This document shows positions 1-6,298 of a DNA stretch of 7,667 bases, in pieces. Within the stretch, counting starts at the first letter, position 1, and every line of letters begins with the position of its first letter. Made by a program: the position numbers and the translations under genes. Origin of the DNA: Bacillota bacterium (lineage in GTDB: Bacteria; Bacillota; Sulfobacillia; Symbiobacteriales; ZC4RG38); NCBI GenBank assembly GCA_003242505.1, contig QGUP01000088.1, positions 1 to 7,667 of the forward strand, written 5' to 3'. Under the pieces are notes generated by a model. That model did not search any database. It saw only the letters and a program-made list of their open reading frames with translations, and had not been told where the DNA came from.

Positions 1-443
1 ATGCTGGCCAGGGGGCTGGGGTGCTCGATCACCCCCGGGGCGGCGACGGTCACCTCGATCCGGCAGGACCCGCCCAGCACCCGCTCGGGGCCGTAGACCT
101 GGGCCAGGTAGTCCGGGGCGTCCACCCCGTTCTGGAGGGGCAGGACCAGCGTCTGTGGGCCGACCATGGGCCGGGCCGCCTCCGCCGCGGCCTCCAGGTC
201 GTAGGTCTTGACGGTGAAGAGCAGGAGGTCGACGGGCCCCACCTCCCGGGGATCCCCGGTAGCATGGACCCGGACGTGGAAGTCCCCCCGGGCGCTCCGG
301 ACCCGGAGCCCCTCCGCCTGCAGGGCCCGGAGGTGCTCTCCCCGGGCGACCAGGTGCACCTCGTGGCCCGCCAGGGCCAGCCGGCCGCCGAAGTACCCGC
401 CCACCGCGCCGGCCCCCATCACGGCCACCTTCAGCCGCTCCAC
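1..443 (-). CDS. panE: 2-dehydropantoate 2-reductase (ketopantoate reductase), N-terminal part
   Basis: Ketopantoate reductase uses NADPH to reduce 2-dehydropantoate to pantoate in the cytosol, a step of pantothenate and coenzyme A synthesis. About 147 residues lie in the window; the C-terminal catalytic helical domain is beyond the left edge. The Rossmann dinucleotide-binding motif GAGAVGG is at residues 10-16, right after the first beta strand (LKVAVM). The family lysine is in TVKTYD (K79), and LQNGVD at 103-108 carries the conserved asparagine (N105). I chose the GTG at 441-443 because AGGGGG lies 8 nt upstream. An in-frame GTG three codons earlier overlaps that ribosome binding site, and a TAG lies just before it. 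The gene is divergent from the aminomutase gene. Close relatives in the ApbA/PanE family act on other 2-keto acids, so substrate is by family only. Confidence 0.88.
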   Translation of the reverse strand, partial: MERLKVAVMGAGAVGGYFGGRLALAGHEVHLVARGEHLRALQAEGLRVRSARGDFHVRVHATGDPREVGPVDLLLFTVKTYDLEAAAEAARPMVGPQTLVLPLQNGVDAPDYLAQVYGPERVLGGSCRIEVTVAAPGVIEHPSPLAS

Positions 444-504
444 CGGCCTCACCCCCTACGATGCCAAGGAAGTTCGGCAACTCGGCTCCGGACTCCTCCA
501 CGCC

Positions 505-534
505 TTGCCAGGTGGGCCCCGGGGGCGGTACACT
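505..534 (+). promoter_or_regulatory. sigma-A-like promoter of the aminomutase gene
   Basis: TTGCCA at 505-510 matches the -35 consensus at five of six positions. After an 18-nt spacer, TACACT at 529-534 serves as -10. Transcription would start near 541, giving a leader of about 37 nt before the GTG start at 578. The AGAAGGAGG ribosome binding site is at 561-569. This placement also argues against the upstream ATG at 461 as the start, since that would put the promoter inside the gene. Confidence 0.6.
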
Positions 535-577
535 GGGCGACGGAGCGGGTGCGGCTTGCGAGAAGGAGGCGGGTTCG

Positions 578-1906
578 GTGCGCACCTACCAGCAGTCGGC
601 TCAGTACTACGAACGGGCGCTCCGGCGGATCGTCGGCGGGGTGAACAGCCCCTCCCGGTCCTACGGGGCCGTGGGGCTCCCCCACCCCATCTTCATCCGC
701 CGGGCCGAGGGCGCCTACATGTGGGACGTGGACGGCAACCGGTACATCGACTACCTGGCGGCCTTCGCCCCGGGCATCCTCGGCCACGCCCATCCGGAGA
801 TCGTGGAGACCATCGCGGCCGCCGCCAGGGACGGCACCCTCTACGGCACCGCCACCCCCTACGAGGTGGAGCTGGCGGAGCGGCTCCACGCGGCGATCCC
901 TTCCCTGGAGAAGGTCCGGTTCGTCTCGACGGGCACCGAGGCGGTCATGTCCGCGGTCCGGGTCGCCCGGGCTTACACCGGCCGGCCGAAGGTGATCAAG
1001 TTCGAGGGGTGCTACCACGGCCACTCGGACTTCGCCCTGATCAAGGCCGGGTCGGGCCCGGCCACCCTGGGCCAGCCCGACAGCGCGGGCATCCCCCTCA
1101 GCACCGCCCAGGAGGTGATCACCGTCCCCTACAACGACCTGGCGGCCCTGGCCCAGGCGATGGAGGTCTGGGGCCCGCAGGTCGCGGCGGTGCTGATCGA
1201 GCCCATCTGCGGCAACATGGGCATCGTCTGGCCGGAGCCGGGGTTCCTGGAAGGGGTGCGGGAGCTCACCCACAAGTACGGGGCGCTTCTCATCTTCGAC
1301 GAGATCATCACCGCCTTCCGGGTCTGCTACGGCGGGGCCCAGAACCTCCTGGGGGTGGAGCCGGACCTCACCACCCTGGGGAAGGCCATCGGCGGCGGGC
1401 TGCCCCTGGGGGCCTACGGCGGCCGGGCGGAGATCATGGACTACGTGGCGCCCCTGGGGCCGGCCTACCAGGCGGGCACCCTGGCCGGCAACCCCCTCTC
1501 GGTGCGGGTGGCCCTCAAGGCCCTGGAGATCCTCGGCCGGCCCGGGGTCTATGAGGACCTGGACCGGAAGGCGGCCTACCTTGCGGACAACCTCCTGCGC
1601 ATCGGCCGGAGCTACGGCTTCAAGCTGCAGCTGAACCGGATGGCCTCGGGCTTCACCCTCTTCTTCACCGACGTGCCGGTGCGGGATTACGCCACCGCGT
1701 CGACCTCCGACCCGGAGCTCTTCGGCCGGTTCTTCCGGGAGATGCTGGAGCGGGGCATCCTCCTCGCCCCCTCCCGGTTCGAGGCCTGGTTCGTCCAGAT
1801 CCCCCACACCCAGGCCGACCTGGACGAGACCCTGGCCGCCGCGGAGGAGGCCTTCCGGGCCATGGCCGCGGCGGGCCTGGCCGAGCGGCAGGCAGGCCAG
1901 GGTTAA
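578..1906 (+). CDS. hemL: glutamate-1-semialdehyde 2,1-aminomutase family protein (PLP-dependent, class III)
   Basis: Glutamate-1-semialdehyde aminomutase converts glutamate-1-semialdehyde to 5-aminolevulinate, the first committed tetrapyrrole precursor, in the cytosol. The 442-aa product is the usual length. GSAM features in order: GGVNSPSRSY at 20-29, the EGCYHGHSD loop, EPICGNMG, FDEIITAFRV with PLP-binding D241, and TLGKAIGGGLPLGAYGG with Schiff-base lysine K269, followed by YQAGTLAGNP. The GTG start is fixed by AGAAGGAGG 8 nt upstream and the promoter ahead of it. Several signature spots differ from housekeeping GSAM as I remember it: FVSTGTEA instead of FVNSGTEA, GNPLSVR instead of GNPLAM, and FEAWFVQIPHT instead of FEAGF-S-AHT near the C-terminus. 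No other hem genes are adjacent. It could therefore be a second GSAM copy (GsaB-like) or a class III aminotransferase with a shifted substrate. Confidence 0.8.
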   Translation: MRTYQQSAQYYERALRRIVGGVNSPSRSYGAVGLPHPIFIRRAEGAYMWDVDGNRYIDYLAAFAPGILGHAHPEIVETIAAAARDGTLYGTATPYEVELAERLHAAIPSLEKVRFVSTGTEAVMSAVRVARAYTGRPKVIKFEGCYHGHSDFALIKAGSGPATLGQPDSAGIPLSTAQEVITVPYNDLAALAQAMEVWGPQVAAVLIEPICGNMGIVWPEPGFLEGVRELTHKYGALLIFDEIITAFRVCYGGAQNLLGVEPDLTTLGKAIGGGLPLGAYGGRAEIMDYVAPLGPAYQAGTLAGNPLSVRVALKALEILGRPGVYEDLDRKAAYLADNLLRIGRSYGFKLQLNRMASGFTLFFTDVPVRDYATASTSDPELFGRFFREMLERGILLAPSRFEAWFVQIPHTQADLDETLAAAEEAFRAMAAAGLAERQAGQG

Positions 1907-2018
1907 GGAGCCCGGGGAGGGACCGCAGCCCAGGCAAGGGGACGCGGGCACCCGCCGCGGGACCGGCCCCGGAGCAAAGGACCAGAACACCAGCCGCAAG
2001 ACCGGCACACAAACCAAG

Positions 2019-2060
2019 AGCGGCAGGTGCCCTCCGCAGCGGAGGCACCTGCCGCTTTCG
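2019..2060 (+). terminator. hairpin terminator after the aminomutase gene
   Basis: An 11-bp outer stem (AGCGGCAGGTG with CACCTGCCGCT), one bulged C, then a CCTCC/GGAGG inner stem around a small loop, followed by TTT. It lies 112 nt after the aminomutase stop and 48 nt from the stop of the convergent oapA gene, so it may serve both. The T run is short, so termination efficiency is uncertain. Confidence 0.7.
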
Positions 2061-2105
2061 TGCGCGCCTGGGTCTGTGGGCCGGCGCCTTCCCCCCGGGT
2101 GCCCC

Positions 2106-2723
2106 TCAGCGGCCCCGGCGCCGGCTGCCCCGGCCGTTGGCGGTGAACTCCCAGCCGGTCACCCGCTCCAGCCAGGCCAGCATCCGGCCGGCCCGGTGGA
2201 TGACCGCGTTGGGCTGGTGGATCGCCAGGGTCTTGCCCGCCGCCTTGCCGCCGACGGTGAGGGCCGCGACCAGGCCCACCGCCACCACGCCGGTGAGATC
2301 GGCCAGCCACTGGGGCGGCTCCTGCTGGGCCGCCAGCCACCGGGCGGTCTGGTAGGCGATGGTGGCCGCCGCCGCCCCGCTGATGGTGCCGGCGATGTCC
2401 CCGACGATGTCGTTGCTGAAGGAGGCGACCACCGGAGCCCGGCGCAGGAGCCAGATGGCCTGCCGGGCCCCGGGCAGCCGCTTGGCGGCCATGGCGTGGA
2501 AGGGCGGCTCGTCCGCGGCCGCCACCGCGGTGCCCAGCATGTCCATCAGCACGCCGACGCCGATGATGACGAGGAGGAGCGGGAGGGCCAGGGCAACGTG
2601 AAGTTGGGTCATGGCGGTCTCGGAGAAGTAGTAGAGCACCGTAGCGGAGCAGAAGACCGCCACCCCTATCTTGACCGCCTGGGTCAGCCCGGCCGCCGCG
2701 CCATTCCGCCGCGTACTGCCCAA
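2106..2723 (-). CDS. oapA: OapA-like OLE RNA-associated membrane protein, four transmembrane segments
   Basis: The 205-aa product (about 21 kDa) has four hydrophobic segments at roughly 16-33, 41-69, 105-126 and 141-160. Two strongly patterned stretches match a Bacillota family I recognise: DEPPFHAMAAKRLPGARQ from residue 71, and SFSNDIVGDIAGTISG at 101-116. This family is often labelled CorB-like or DUF21-like but lacks the CBS and CorC domains of real CorB/CNNM transporters. OapA binds OLE RNA and holds it at the membrane; the complex is linked to Mg2+ homeostasis and stress tolerance. The start is a TTG preceded by AGGTGAGG at ideal distance. The longer ATG reading from 2831 would run through a GC hairpin and is rejected. 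The C-terminus ends in a basic tail (GSRRRGR). The RNA-like region immediately upstream on the same strand supports the call. Membrane topology is visible; the OapA identity is from memory of the family. Confidence 0.72.
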   Translation of the reverse strand: MGSTRRNGAAAGLTQAVKIGVAVFCSATVLYYFSETAMTQLHVALALPLLLVIIGVGVLMDMLGTAVAAADEPPFHAMAAKRLPGARQAIWLLRRAPVVASFSNDIVGDIAGTISGAAAATIAYQTARWLAAQQEPPQWLADLTGVVAVGLVAALTVGGKAAGKTLAIHQPNAVIHRAGRMLAWLERVTGWEFTANGRGSRRRGR

Positions 2724-2785
2724 ATCGACCTCACCTGTCGCTCTCGGGATACCGCCGGTCAGGAAGGCCGCAGGATTCAAATTCA

Positions 2786-2807
2786 GGGGAGGGCCTCCGC
2801 CCTCCCC
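2786..2807 (-). promoter_or_regulatory. GC hairpin between the candidate OLE RNA and oapA
   Basis: A perfect 9-bp stem (GGGGAGGGC with GCCCTCCCC) with a 4-nt loop lies 63 nt upstream of the oapA start. Read on the minus strand it is followed by TGAATTTGAATC, a poor U-tract. It could mark the 3' end of the RNA, attenuate read-through into oapA, or protect a processed 3' end. On the plus strand it is followed by CTTTTCC, but no plus-strand gene needs ending here. Confidence 0.45.
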
Positions 2808-2814
2808 CTTTTCC

Positions 2815-3463
2815 TCCGGGTGGCAGCCCACCGGGTAGACTTTGTGGCTTAAGGTCCAGCAGGATTTCCCCGCCAGCCGCCAGGCATCGCTGCACTGGTG
2901 GTTTCCCTTTAAGGCCGGCGCTGCCGTGTCGCCACCAGCAGGGCTGGATTACCACTTAGACCACACTGTAATCCCCGGTGGACCTCCGTCTACCGGAACA
3001 GCCTAGGAGCTTTCCTCGACAGCTCTCCCTCGCTCCTAGCCTCTTTTGCAGCAGCGGTTTCAGAGCAGCGCTCCGCCGCAGTGGCCACCGCAGCGCAGCG
3101 CCATGGCGCTCATCCGTCCGCCACCGCTCAAGGCAGGCTACGCTGCACACAGCACCCGCCATGCCGGGTACCGCATGCAGGTGTTCACTTCGCCGTCGCA
3201 CACCTGCGCGCTGGGTACAGGGACGACGCACGAAGGCCTCCACGGGGGCAGGGTCCACGCCCGCATGCCGTTGCGGATCGCCCTGCCGCCCTTCTCCCCC
3301 AGCACCAACCCCCGATTGGGCATCGGCAGCCAGCACCAGGGGCTTCATCGACTGTGCCCGCGACGGATTTTTAGGCCCGTCTTCAGAGCAAGGGATGCTG
3401 ACTAGGATACTGCGCCACCCGTTCGGCGCACGCCGGAGGCGTGCGTCCAAAAGGCGAAGTTTC
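2815..3463 (-). ncRNA. ole: candidate OLE RNA (ornate large extremophilic RNA)
   Basis: OLE is a structured RNA of about 600 nt found in anaerobic, thermophilic and alkaliphilic Bacillota, encoded next to oapA and bound to it at the membrane. Here about 650 nt between the hydrolase stop and oapA hold no credible protein: frames are short or use codons unlike the neighbours. The stretch is rich in inverted repeats. Near its 5' end is an 8-bp stem with 3-nt loop (3427-3445). Inside are GACGG/CCGTC (3362-3381), CTAGGAGC/GCTCCTAG (3003-3010 and 3032-3039), a 9-bp stem with loop GGAG (2975-2996, one G-T pair), GGATTAC/GTAATCC (2946-2974), and CTGCTGGTGG pairing with CCACCA-GT-GCAG (2890-2941). CGGGTGGC (3414-3421) is complementary to GCCACCCG (2817-2824), about 600 nt apart, and could close the whole RNA. 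The 5' end is set from the promoter at 3471-3499; the 3' end is approximate. Identification rests on position, size, structure and the oapA neighbour, not on a covariance match. Confidence 0.68.
3427..3445 (-). other. 5' hairpin of the candidate OLE RNA
   Basis: CGCACGCC and GGCGTGCG form a perfect 8-bp stem around a TCC loop, starting about 18 nt from the predicted transcript start. It is the strongest local helix of the region and probably the first folded element of the RNA. Confidence 0.6.
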
Positions 3464-3470
3464 GGTTCCC

Positions 3471-3499
3471 AGTGTAACATGGGACTCCGGCAGGCACAA
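3471..3499 (-). promoter_or_regulatory. predicted promoter of the OLE-oapA unit
   Basis: On the minus strand TTGTGC (3494-3499) and TACACT (3471-3476) are separated by exactly 17 nt. The -10 hexamer is identical to the one proposed for the aminomutase gene. Transcription would begin near 3463. No other start signal of this quality is visible between the hydrolase stop and oapA, so RNA and oapA probably share it. Confidence 0.55.
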
Positions 3500-3646
3500 A
3501 CCCGGCCACAGCCGTGCTACGCTCTCCGCAGACACAGGGAAAGTGCTGCATCAGGCCGCCTCCACTTCTCCCGGCCCAGCGGGCCCATGCGCCGCCAGAG
3601 TTCCTCGCACGGGTTTCCGACAACTTTTTTCCCGGAGATCAGGATG

Positions 3647-4531
3647 TCAATTTGCCAGCCCCTGCTCCACCAGCCAGCGGTGGAGGTCGGCAAAGACCCG
3701 CTGCCGGTCGGGGTCGTTGAAAACCTCGTGGTACATGTCCAGGTAGAATCGCCACTCCTTGGGCCCCGGCACCGACTGGTAGACCCGGCGGGTGGTCTCC
3801 ACGTCCACCAGCCGGTCGTCCCCGGCCACGAGGAAGAGCACCGGCACCCGCAACTCCGCCGCCCGGCGCACCACCCACCGCTGGGTCCGGAGGGCCTCTG
3901 CGTACCACCGGGGGGTGGCGGTGCGGGCCCGGAGGGGATCCGTCTGGTACTGCTGGAGCAGCTCCGGGTCCCGGCAGACGTACTGGAGAAGGCCCTCGTT
4001 GGGAACCGGCAGCCGGGGCGCCACCCGGCTCAGCACCGGGACCAGGAGCCGGAGGGGCAGGGGCGGCCGGAGCCGCAGCCCGAGCCATGGGGACGACAGC
4101 ACCAGCCCGGCCAGGTCCTCCGGCCGGGTGAGGCCGTAGGCCAGGGCGATGAGCCCGCCCATGCTGTGCCCCACCAGCACCGGGGCCCGGCCCTCCTCCC
4201 TCCGTACCAGGTCCAGGAACCGGCGGAGGTCCTCGAGGTAGTCCTCGAACCGATCGACGTACACCCGCACGCCCCCGGACCGGCCGTGGCCCCGGTGGTC
4301 CAGGGCCCAGACCGGGTGCCCCCGCTCCACCAGGTAGGCCGCCAGGTGGGCGTACCGGCCGGAGTGCTCGCTGAGGCCGTGGGCCACTGCCACCGGCGCC
4401 GGGGACCGGCCGCCGGGGCCCGGTCCTGCCGACCCCGACGCCGACGCCGCCGCAGGTCCCCGGGGCCGCCAGCACTGGTAGAAGATGGTGAGACCGCCCC
4501 GGCCCCGGAAGCTCCCTGTCCGATGCTCCAT
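3647..4531 (-). CDS. alpha/beta hydrolase, monoacylglycerol lipase / lysophospholipase type
   Basis: The 294-aa protein belongs to the serine hydrolases (Hydrolase_4, PldB-like) that cleave monoacylglycerols, lysophospholipids or other fatty esters. The oxyanion region HGLSEHSGRY is at 51-60, the DHRGHGRSGG turn at 78-87, and the nucleophile elbow GHSMGG at 121-126 with Ser123. The acid is Asp239 in AGDDRLVD and the base His268 in YHEVFND, so the triad is complete. A Leu/Pro-rich lid lies around 150-180. Residues 24-43 are a low-complexity Ala/Gly/Ser/Pro linker, unusual inside the first beta hairpin. There is no signal peptide or lipobox, so it is probably cytosolic. ATG at 4529-4531 follows AGGGGG at good distance. 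It is divergent from the MFS gene (115 bp between starts), and its stop lies about 180 nt ahead of the OLE start. Substrate is not determined by the sequence. Confidence 0.87.
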   Translation of the reverse strand: MEHRTGSFRGRGGLTIFYQCWRPRGPAAASASGSAGPGPGGRSPAPVAVAHGLSEHSGRYAHLAAYLVERGHPVWALDHRGHGRSGGVRVYVDRFEDYLEDLRRFLDLVRREEGRAPVLVGHSMGGLIALAYGLTRPEDLAGLVLSSPWLGLRLRPPLPLRLLVPVLSRVAPRLPVPNEGLLQYVCRDPELLQQYQTDPLRARTATPRWYAEALRTQRWVVRRAAELRVPVLFLVAGDDRLVDVETTRRVYQSVPGPKEWRFYLDMYHEVFNDPDRQRVFADLHRWLVEQGLAN

Positions 4532-4646
4532 CCTCTCCCCCTCCCGGTGCCGCCGCCCGGCCGGAAGGAATCTCCCAGGTCAGAAGGGAATGGGAAGTGC
4601 AGGCATCGCAATCGTCCGACAGAAGGAGTGGAAAGGGGGCGCGCCC

Positions 4647-5921
4647 GTGTTCTGGCTGCGGGTGTTCCTGCTGGGCCTCGGCTTCATGTCCATTTCGGTG
4701 GTCTGGCCGCTCTACGACTCCTTTGTGACCCTTTACTACCAGGAGTGGATCGCATCCGGCCTGGTGGTCGGCCTGCTGATGGCCATGGACAACTTTCTGG
4801 GCCTCACCCTGCAACCCTATGTCGGCGCCCTCTCGGACCAGACCCGGACCCGGCTGGGCCGCCGGGTGCCGTACCTGGCCGCTGGCGCCCCGGTGGCCGC
4901 GCTCTTCCTGGCCCTGATCCCCTTCGCCCGGGAGGCCGGCCTCTGGCCCCTGGTCGGCGCCGCGGTGGGCCTCAACCTGGCCATGGCCTCCTTCCGGTCC
5001 CCCACCGTCGCCCTGATGCCCGACGTCATCCCGCCCCACCTGCGCAGCCAGGCCAACGGCATCATCAACTGGATGGGCGCGCTGGGAGGCGCCCTGGCCT
5101 TCCTCATGGCGAGCCAGCTCTACCCCCGGGACCCCCGGCTGCCCTTCTTCGGGGCCGCCGGCCTCCTGGTCGCGGTGGCCCTGGTCTTCCTCTTCGGCAT
5201 CCGGGAGCCGGCGGAGCCCCAGGGCGGGGTCCCGGAGGAGGAGCGGCCCCAGGGGCTTTGGGCCGCGGCCCGCAGCCTCGCCCGGGGACTGGTGGACCCC
5301 CAGGCCCGGCGGCTGCTGCTGGCGGTGGCCTTCTGGTCCGGGGCCTTTCAGGGGACCAGCACCTGGTTCACCACCTTCGCCACCCAGCACCTGGGGATGG
5401 ACGAGGGGGGCGCCACCTTTTCCCTTCTCTTCTTCACCGGGGCCCTCCTGCTCTTCGCCCTCCCGGCAGGGTGGCTCGGGGGCCGGATCGGCCGGCGGCC
5501 GACCATGGCCATGGGCGCGGCCCTGATGGCCCTCGGGGTGGCGGCGGTGTGGCTGGCCGGGAGCGCCGGTGCGGTGGCGGACAACCCCTGGCCCCTGCGG
5601 CTCGCCCTCCTGGTGGCCGGCACGGGCCACAGCCTGATGGTGGTCCAGGCCTACCCGGCCCTGGTGCAGCTGGCCCCGCCCGGGCAGACCGGCGCGTACA
5701 CCGGGCTCTACTACATCGTCAGCCAGATGGGCGGCATCCTGGCCCCGCCGTTCTTCGGCCAGCTCCGGGACTCGGTGGGCTGGGCCGGGGTCTTCACCGC
5801 CACCGTGGTCTTCCTCCTGTTCGCGGGCACCACTGCCCTCACCGTCCGGGGGGCTGAAGCCCTGCCGGTCCCGGCGCCGGGGCAGACCGATGGACGCGGG
5901 CCCGGTTCCGCGGTATTCTAA
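4647..5921 (+). CDS. MFS transporter, GPH/SLC45-like
   Basis: A 424-aa integral membrane protein with about 12 hydrophobic segments in two halves. The loop 2-3 motif GALSDQTRTRLGRR at 60-73 and its repeat GWLGGRIGRR at 275-284 mark the major facilitator fold. The segment FRSPTVALMPDVIPP at 116-130, followed by LRSQANGIINWMG, resembles the sugar-cation symporter (GPH) and SLC45 branch, so a sugar or related organic solute driven by a cation gradient is a fair guess, no more. I start at GTG 4647, which has AAAGGGGG 7 nt upstream. The alternative ATG at 4590 adds 19 codons rich in A/T-ending codons (agt, gca, cga, aaa), unlike the rest of the gene, and has a poorly spaced ribosome site. The small membrane protein follows 66 nt later on the same strand with no terminator between, suggesting co-transcription. 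Confidence 0.83.
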   Translation: MFWLRVFLLGLGFMSISVVWPLYDSFVTLYYQEWIASGLVVGLLMAMDNFLGLTLQPYVGALSDQTRTRLGRRVPYLAAGAPVAALFLALIPFAREAGLWPLVGAAVGLNLAMASFRSPTVALMPDVIPPHLRSQANGIINWMGALGGALAFLMASQLYPRDPRLPFFGAAGLLVAVALVFLFGIREPAEPQGGVPEEERPQGLWAAARSLARGLVDPQARRLLLAVAFWSGAFQGTSTWFTTFATQHLGMDEGGATFSLLFFTGALLLFALPAGWLGGRIGRRPTMAMGAALMALGVAAVWLAGSAGAVADNPWPLRLALLVAGTGHSLMVVQAYPALVQLAPPGQTGAYTGLYYIVSQMGGILAPPFFGQLRDSVGWAGVFTATVVFLLFAGTTALTVRGAEALPVPAPGQTDGRGPGSAVF

Positions 5922-5987
5922 GAAAATGGATATTGACGGTTGACGGCCAGTACCGGCCGATTCCCTGGCGAAGGAGGCAGGCGGAGG

Positions 5988-6215
5988 ATGGACTTCGGCT
6001 CCTTCGGCTGGCCGCGGCAGGTCACCTGGCCGGGGGGCTTCGCGGCGATTCTGATGGTCCTGGGCCTCATCGCCTTGGCCTTCCGGCGCCGGTCGGCGGT
6101 GTGGAGCGCCCTGGTCCCCCAGTTCTGGATCGCGGCCCTGCTGATACTCCTAGTCACCATCGGCATCGCCGCCACGCTGCCGGAGTCCTACTGGTCCGGC
6201 GGGGCCGGCGGTTAA
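5988..6215 (+). CDS. small two-helix membrane protein, function unknown
   Basis: I do not recognise this 75-aa protein. Two hydrophobic segments (about 17-33 and 46-63) are separated by a short basic loop FRRRSAVW, so by the positive-inside rule both termini probably lie outside and the loop inside. The C-terminus ends ESYWSGGAGG. The ATG is preceded by AAGGAGG at 5971-5977 and by GGAGG directly adjacent; the first is correctly spaced. An upstream in-frame ATG at 5940 lacks a ribosome site. It follows the MFS gene at 66 nt and may be co-transcribed, perhaps as an accessory subunit (inference). The last codons and the TAA lie inside the first copy of a 20-bp tandem repeat. Confidence 0.65.
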   Translation: MDFGSFGWPRQVTWPGGFAAILMVLGLIALAFRRRSAVWSALVPQFWIAALLILLVTIGIAATLPESYWSGGAGG

Positions 6216-6277
6216 CCGGCGGGGCCGGCGGCTGGCCGGCAGGGCTGGCGGGTGACCGGCAGAGCTAGCGGGCCAGG
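6198..6277 (+). repeat. 20-bp tandem repeat, four degenerate copies
   Basis: Units begin at 6198, 6218, 6238 and 6258. The first two, GGCGGGGCCGGCGGTTAACC and GGCGGGGCCGGCGGCTGGCC, differ at four positions at the 3' end; units three and four drift further (GGCAGGGCTGGCGGGTGACC, GGCAGAGCTAGCGGGCCAGG). The stop codon of the small membrane protein gene is in unit one. Decay toward the right suggests old duplication by slippage from the gene end. Confidence 0.8.
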
Positions 6278-6298
6278 AGCCGCTCCGGGCCCGCTCCT

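Noticed and set aside
461..577. Upstream ATG start for the aminomutase gene
   Set aside because: It would place the promoter and the ribosome site inside the coding region and add 39 residues outside the family.
449..2017. 522-aa open frame antisense to the aminomutase gene
   Set aside because: The sense frame has complete GSAM motifs; the antisense is a GC-rich shadow.
2724..2831. N-terminal extension of oapA to an ATG at 2831
   Set aside because: The added 36 residues read through the 2786-2807 hairpin, are not membrane-like or family-like, and a TTG with a good ribosome site lies downstream.
2076..2852. 258-aa plus-strand frame opposite oapA
   Set aside because: Shadow of the membrane protein gene; composition is Gly/Arg/Ala-rich with no domain.
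3005..3025. GAGGAAAG on the minus strand, resembling the conserved RNase P RNA 5' motif
   Set aside because: The other RNase P RNA conserved segments (ACAGAA and the 3' pairing region) are absent; the motif lies in a hairpin loop of the OLE candidate.
2956..3480. 174-aa minus-strand frame in the OLE region, considered as a transposase remnant
   Set aside because: No DDE, HUH or other transposase motif, no flanking target duplications or clear terminal repeats, no ribosome site; open only by base composition. RNA-like inverted repeats explain the region better.
4485..4646. Upstream ATG starts (4485, 4590) for the MFS gene
   Set aside because: The 4485 start overlaps the divergent hydrolase gene; the 4590 extension has A/T-ending codons unlike the gene and a poorly spaced ribosome site.
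3639..5630. 663-aa open frame on the minus strand
   Set aside because: Antisense to the MFS gene and out of frame with the hydrolase; repetitive Gly/Glu/Pro translation without domains.
2978..5857. 959-aa open frame on the plus strand
   Set aside because: It crosses the OLE region, the antisense of the hydrolase and the MFS gene in a wrong frame; low-complexity Gly/Pro/Arg/His translation typical of GC-rich shadow frames.
6198..6277. CRISPR-like array
   Set aside because: The 20-bp units are directly adjacent with no spacers and drift in sequence; there are no cas genes.
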